Positions 5,713 through 7,200 of a stretch of DNA of 7,200 nucleotides are shown here, piece after piece; position 1 is the stretch's first letter, and every line of letters begins with the position of its first letter. A model generated the notes under the pieces. It was given only the letters and a program-made list of their open reading frames with translations, had not been told where the DNA came from and made no database searches. Both the position numbers and the translations under genes were made by a program. Source of the stretch: Reyranella sp. (GTDB lineage Bacteria > Pseudomonadota > Alphaproteobacteria > Reyranellales > Reyranellaceae); contig JADHLS010000255.1 of the NCBI GenBank assembly GCA_016780605.1, positions 1-7,200 on the forward strand. Direction: 5' to 3'.

Positions 5713-6792
5713 ATGTTCGGCAACTTCTACAATGGCAGGAACGTCTTCGTGACCGGCCATACCGGCTTCAAGGGCTCGTGGCTGTCGGCGTGGCTGCTCA
5801 AGCTCGGCGCCAACGTCACCGGCTACGCCCTGCCGCCGGCCTACGACGAAAGCCATTTCGAGCTGCTAGGGCTCGCCGGGAAGATGCGCCACGTCGAGGG
5901 CGACGTGCGCGACCGCGCGAAGCTCACCCGCGTCATGTCCGAAGCCAAGCCGGACATCGTGTTCCATCTCGCCGCCCAGGCGCTGGTGCGCGAGGCCTAC
6001 CGCGAGCCCACCTTCACCTTCGAGACCAACGTCATCGGCGCGGTGAACGTGTGCGAGGCGATTCGCACGGTCGAAAGCGTGCGTACCCTGGTGTTCATCA
6101 CCTCCGACAAGGCCTATCGCAACGTCGACTGGGAATGGGGCTATCGCGAGACCGACACACTGGGCGGACGCGATCCCTACAGCGCCTCGAAGGGATGCGC
6201 CGAACTGGTGTTCGACGCCTACTGGACCTCCTTCCTGTCCAAGACCGGCCGGGTGCAGGCGGCCACCACGCGCGCCGGCAACGTGATTGGCGGCGGCGAC
6301 TGGGCCCGGGACCGGCTGATCCCCGACTGCATACGCGCGCTGCGCAAGAACGAGACGATCAGCATCCACAGCCCCGACGCGACGCGTCCCTGGCAGCACG
6401 TGCTCGAGCCGCTGGGCGGCTATCTCCATCTCGGCCGGCACCTCGCCGGCGCGGCGGGCGCGGATTACTGCAAGAGCTGGAACTTCGGTCCCAACAACAG
6501 CGCCAACAAGAACGTCGGCGAGGTGGTTCAGGACGTGATCCGCCTGTGGGGCGAGGGCAAGGTGGTGATCGAGCGCGACGCCAATGCCCCGCACGAAGAC
6601 CACTGGCTGCAGCTCAATTGCGACCGCGCCAACCACTATCTTCATTGGAGCCCGACCTGGAACTATCCGGATTCCATCGGCGAGACCGTGAGCTGGTACC
6701 GGCGCTACCGGGAAGGCGCCGACGTTCCTGCCCTCACCGCTTCGCAGATCGACAAGTACAACGAGGCCTGGAAGGCGGCAGGCCGTGATTGA
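5713..6792 (+). CDS. rfbG: CDP-glucose 4,6-dehydratase
   Basis: NAD-dependent extended short-chain dehydrogenase that turns CDP-glucose into CDP-4-keto-6-deoxyglucose. The 359 residues equal the usual family length. Visible: Rossmann loop TGHTGFKG (14-21), acidic GDVRD (63-67), HLAAQ (85-89), the 4,6-dehydratase active-site TSDKAY (130-135) with Asp132-Lys133, catalytic YSASK (156-160), the RAGNVIGGGDW loop (187-197) and RPWQHVLEPLGGYL (225-238), all typical of RfbG rather than of dTDP-glucose dehydratase RmlB. The start gives MFGNFYNGRNVFVTG, the normal N-terminus; GGGA (5704-5707) lies 5 bases before it. The stop overlaps the next gene by 8 bp, implying translational coupling. With rfbF just upstream it makes the common precursor of CDP-3,6-dideoxyhexoses and other CDP-6-deoxysugars. 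Confidence 0.96.
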   Translation: MFGNFYNGRNVFVTGHTGFKGSWLSAWLLKLGANVTGYALPPAYDESHFELLGLAGKMRHVEGDVRDRAKLTRVMSEAKPDIVFHLAAQALVREAYREPTFTFETNVIGAVNVCEAIRTVESVRTLVFITSDKAYRNVDWEWGYRETDTLGGRDPYSASKGCAELVFDAYWTSFLSKTGRVQAATTRAGNVIGGGDWARDRLIPDCIRALRKNETISIHSPDATRPWQHVLEPLGGYLHLGRHLAGAAGADYCKSWNFGPNNSANKNVGEVVQDVIRLWGEGKVVIERDANAPHEDHWLQLNCDRANHYLHWSPTWNYPDSIGETVSWYRRYREGADVPALTASQIDKYNEAWKAAGRD

Positions 6793-7200
6793 CGGCGTCG
6801 TGCGCCATCCGCTGCACCAGTTCGTCGACGAGCGTGGCCGCACGATGCACATGTTGCGCCGCGACGATCCGCACTTCCGCGCCTTCGGCGAGATCTACTT
6901 CTCGGGCGTGCTGCTCGGAAAGGTGAAGGGCTGGTACCGGCACCGCGAGAAGACGCTGAACTTTGCCGTGCCCTCGGGCGAGGTGCGGGTCGTGCTCTAC
7001 GACGACCGCGTGGGCAGCGCCACGCGTGGGCATCTGGAGGAGCACCGGCTGGGCGAGCGCGAGGCCGACTATGCGCTGCTCACGATACCGCCGCTGTTGT
7101 GGTACGGCATGCAAGGTCTGGCAGCAGGCACGTCGATCATCGCCAACTGTACCGACCTGCCCAACGATCCGGCGGAATCGGAGCGCAAGCCCGCCGACTC
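6785..7200 (+). CDS. dTDP-4-dehydrorhamnose 3,5-epimerase-like cupin, 3' end cut by window edge
   Basis: The first 138 residues of an RmlC-like cupin, open to the right edge; the family is usually about 150-185 residues, so most of it is present. Evidence: FGEIYFSGV (34-42), KGWYRHREKTLNFAVPSG (48-65), VRVVLYDDRVGSAT (67-80), the IPPLLWYGMQG cupin strand near residue 101-111, and a later IIANCTDLPNDPAESER. The GTG at 6785 overlaps the rfbG stop by 8 bp and has GGAAGG (6770-6775) 9 bases upstream. In this place it should act on CDP-4-keto-6-deoxyglucose as a 3- and/or 5-epimerase. However, Tyr51 stands where RmlC has the catalytic His of R-G-L-H; His53 lies two residues on. It may therefore be a changed epimerase or a non-epimerising member. 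No rfbH-type dehydrase is visible in the window. Confidence 0.85.
   Translation, partial: MIDGVVRHPLHQFVDERGRTMHMLRRDDPHFRAFGEIYFSGVLLGKVKGWYRHREKTLNFAVPSGEVRVVLYDDRVGSATRGHLEEHRLGEREADYALLTIPPLLWYGMQGLAAGTSIIANCTDLPNDPAESERKPAD

Noticed and set aside
4179..6433. 14-base identity between 4179-4192 and 6420-6433
   Set aside because: Both sites encode Tyr-Leu-His-Leu with the same preferred codons in unrelated proteins; coincidence.
5160..6788. 542-residue plus-strand open frame across rfbF and rfbG
   Set aside because: It is the +1 or +2 frame of two strongly conserved enzymes, very Arg-rich and without motifs.

Overview
The window looks like part of a high-GC bacterial chromosome, most likely an alphaproteobacterium. 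The GC-rich codon usage, GTG and TTG starts, a sugar porter next to a short ROK kinase, and a small basic protein of a type I recall from Hyphomicrobiales-like genomes all fit. This assignment is inference; there is no rRNA or other phylogenetic marker here. I see no tRNA, rRNA, CRISPR array, insertion sequence or phage gene.

Layout. The left half (1-3511) is read on the minus strand. In transcription order it holds a sugar-porter MFS transporter (3511-2156), a short ROK kinase of the polyphosphate-glucokinase type 11 bp downstream (2144-1407), a 49-residue basic protein with a very good ribosome binding site (1352-1203), and a DHA2/EmrB-type drug exporter cut by the window edge (1076-1). The right half (3892-7200) is read on the plus strand. 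It holds a GT8-like glycosyltransferase with a TTG start, glucose-1-phosphate cytidylyltransferase (rfbF), CDP-glucose 4,6-dehydratase (rfbG), and an RmlC-like cupin overlapping rfbG by 8 bp and cut by the right edge. A 380-bp divergent intergenic region (3512-3891) separates the halves. It carries a candidate promoter, a 10-bp-spaced direct repeat and a perfect inverted repeat just upstream of the glycosyltransferase ribosome binding site.

How the genes work together. The transporter and kinase make a compact sugar import and phosphorylation unit: a proton-coupled hexose enters and is phosphorylated, possibly with polyphosphate as donor. The right-hand genes form the start of a tightly packed operon for a CDP-linked deoxysugar: glucose-1-phosphate + CTP -> CDP-glucose -> CDP-4-keto-6-deoxyglucose -> a further step by the cupin or by genes beyond the window. 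The first gene is a candidate transferase for the finished sugar, or for another one, onto a surface glycan. The most interesting points are the unassigned GT8-like enzyme at the head of a CDP-sugar operon, a tyrosine where RmlC has its catalytic histidine in the cupin, and the transporter-kinase pair.
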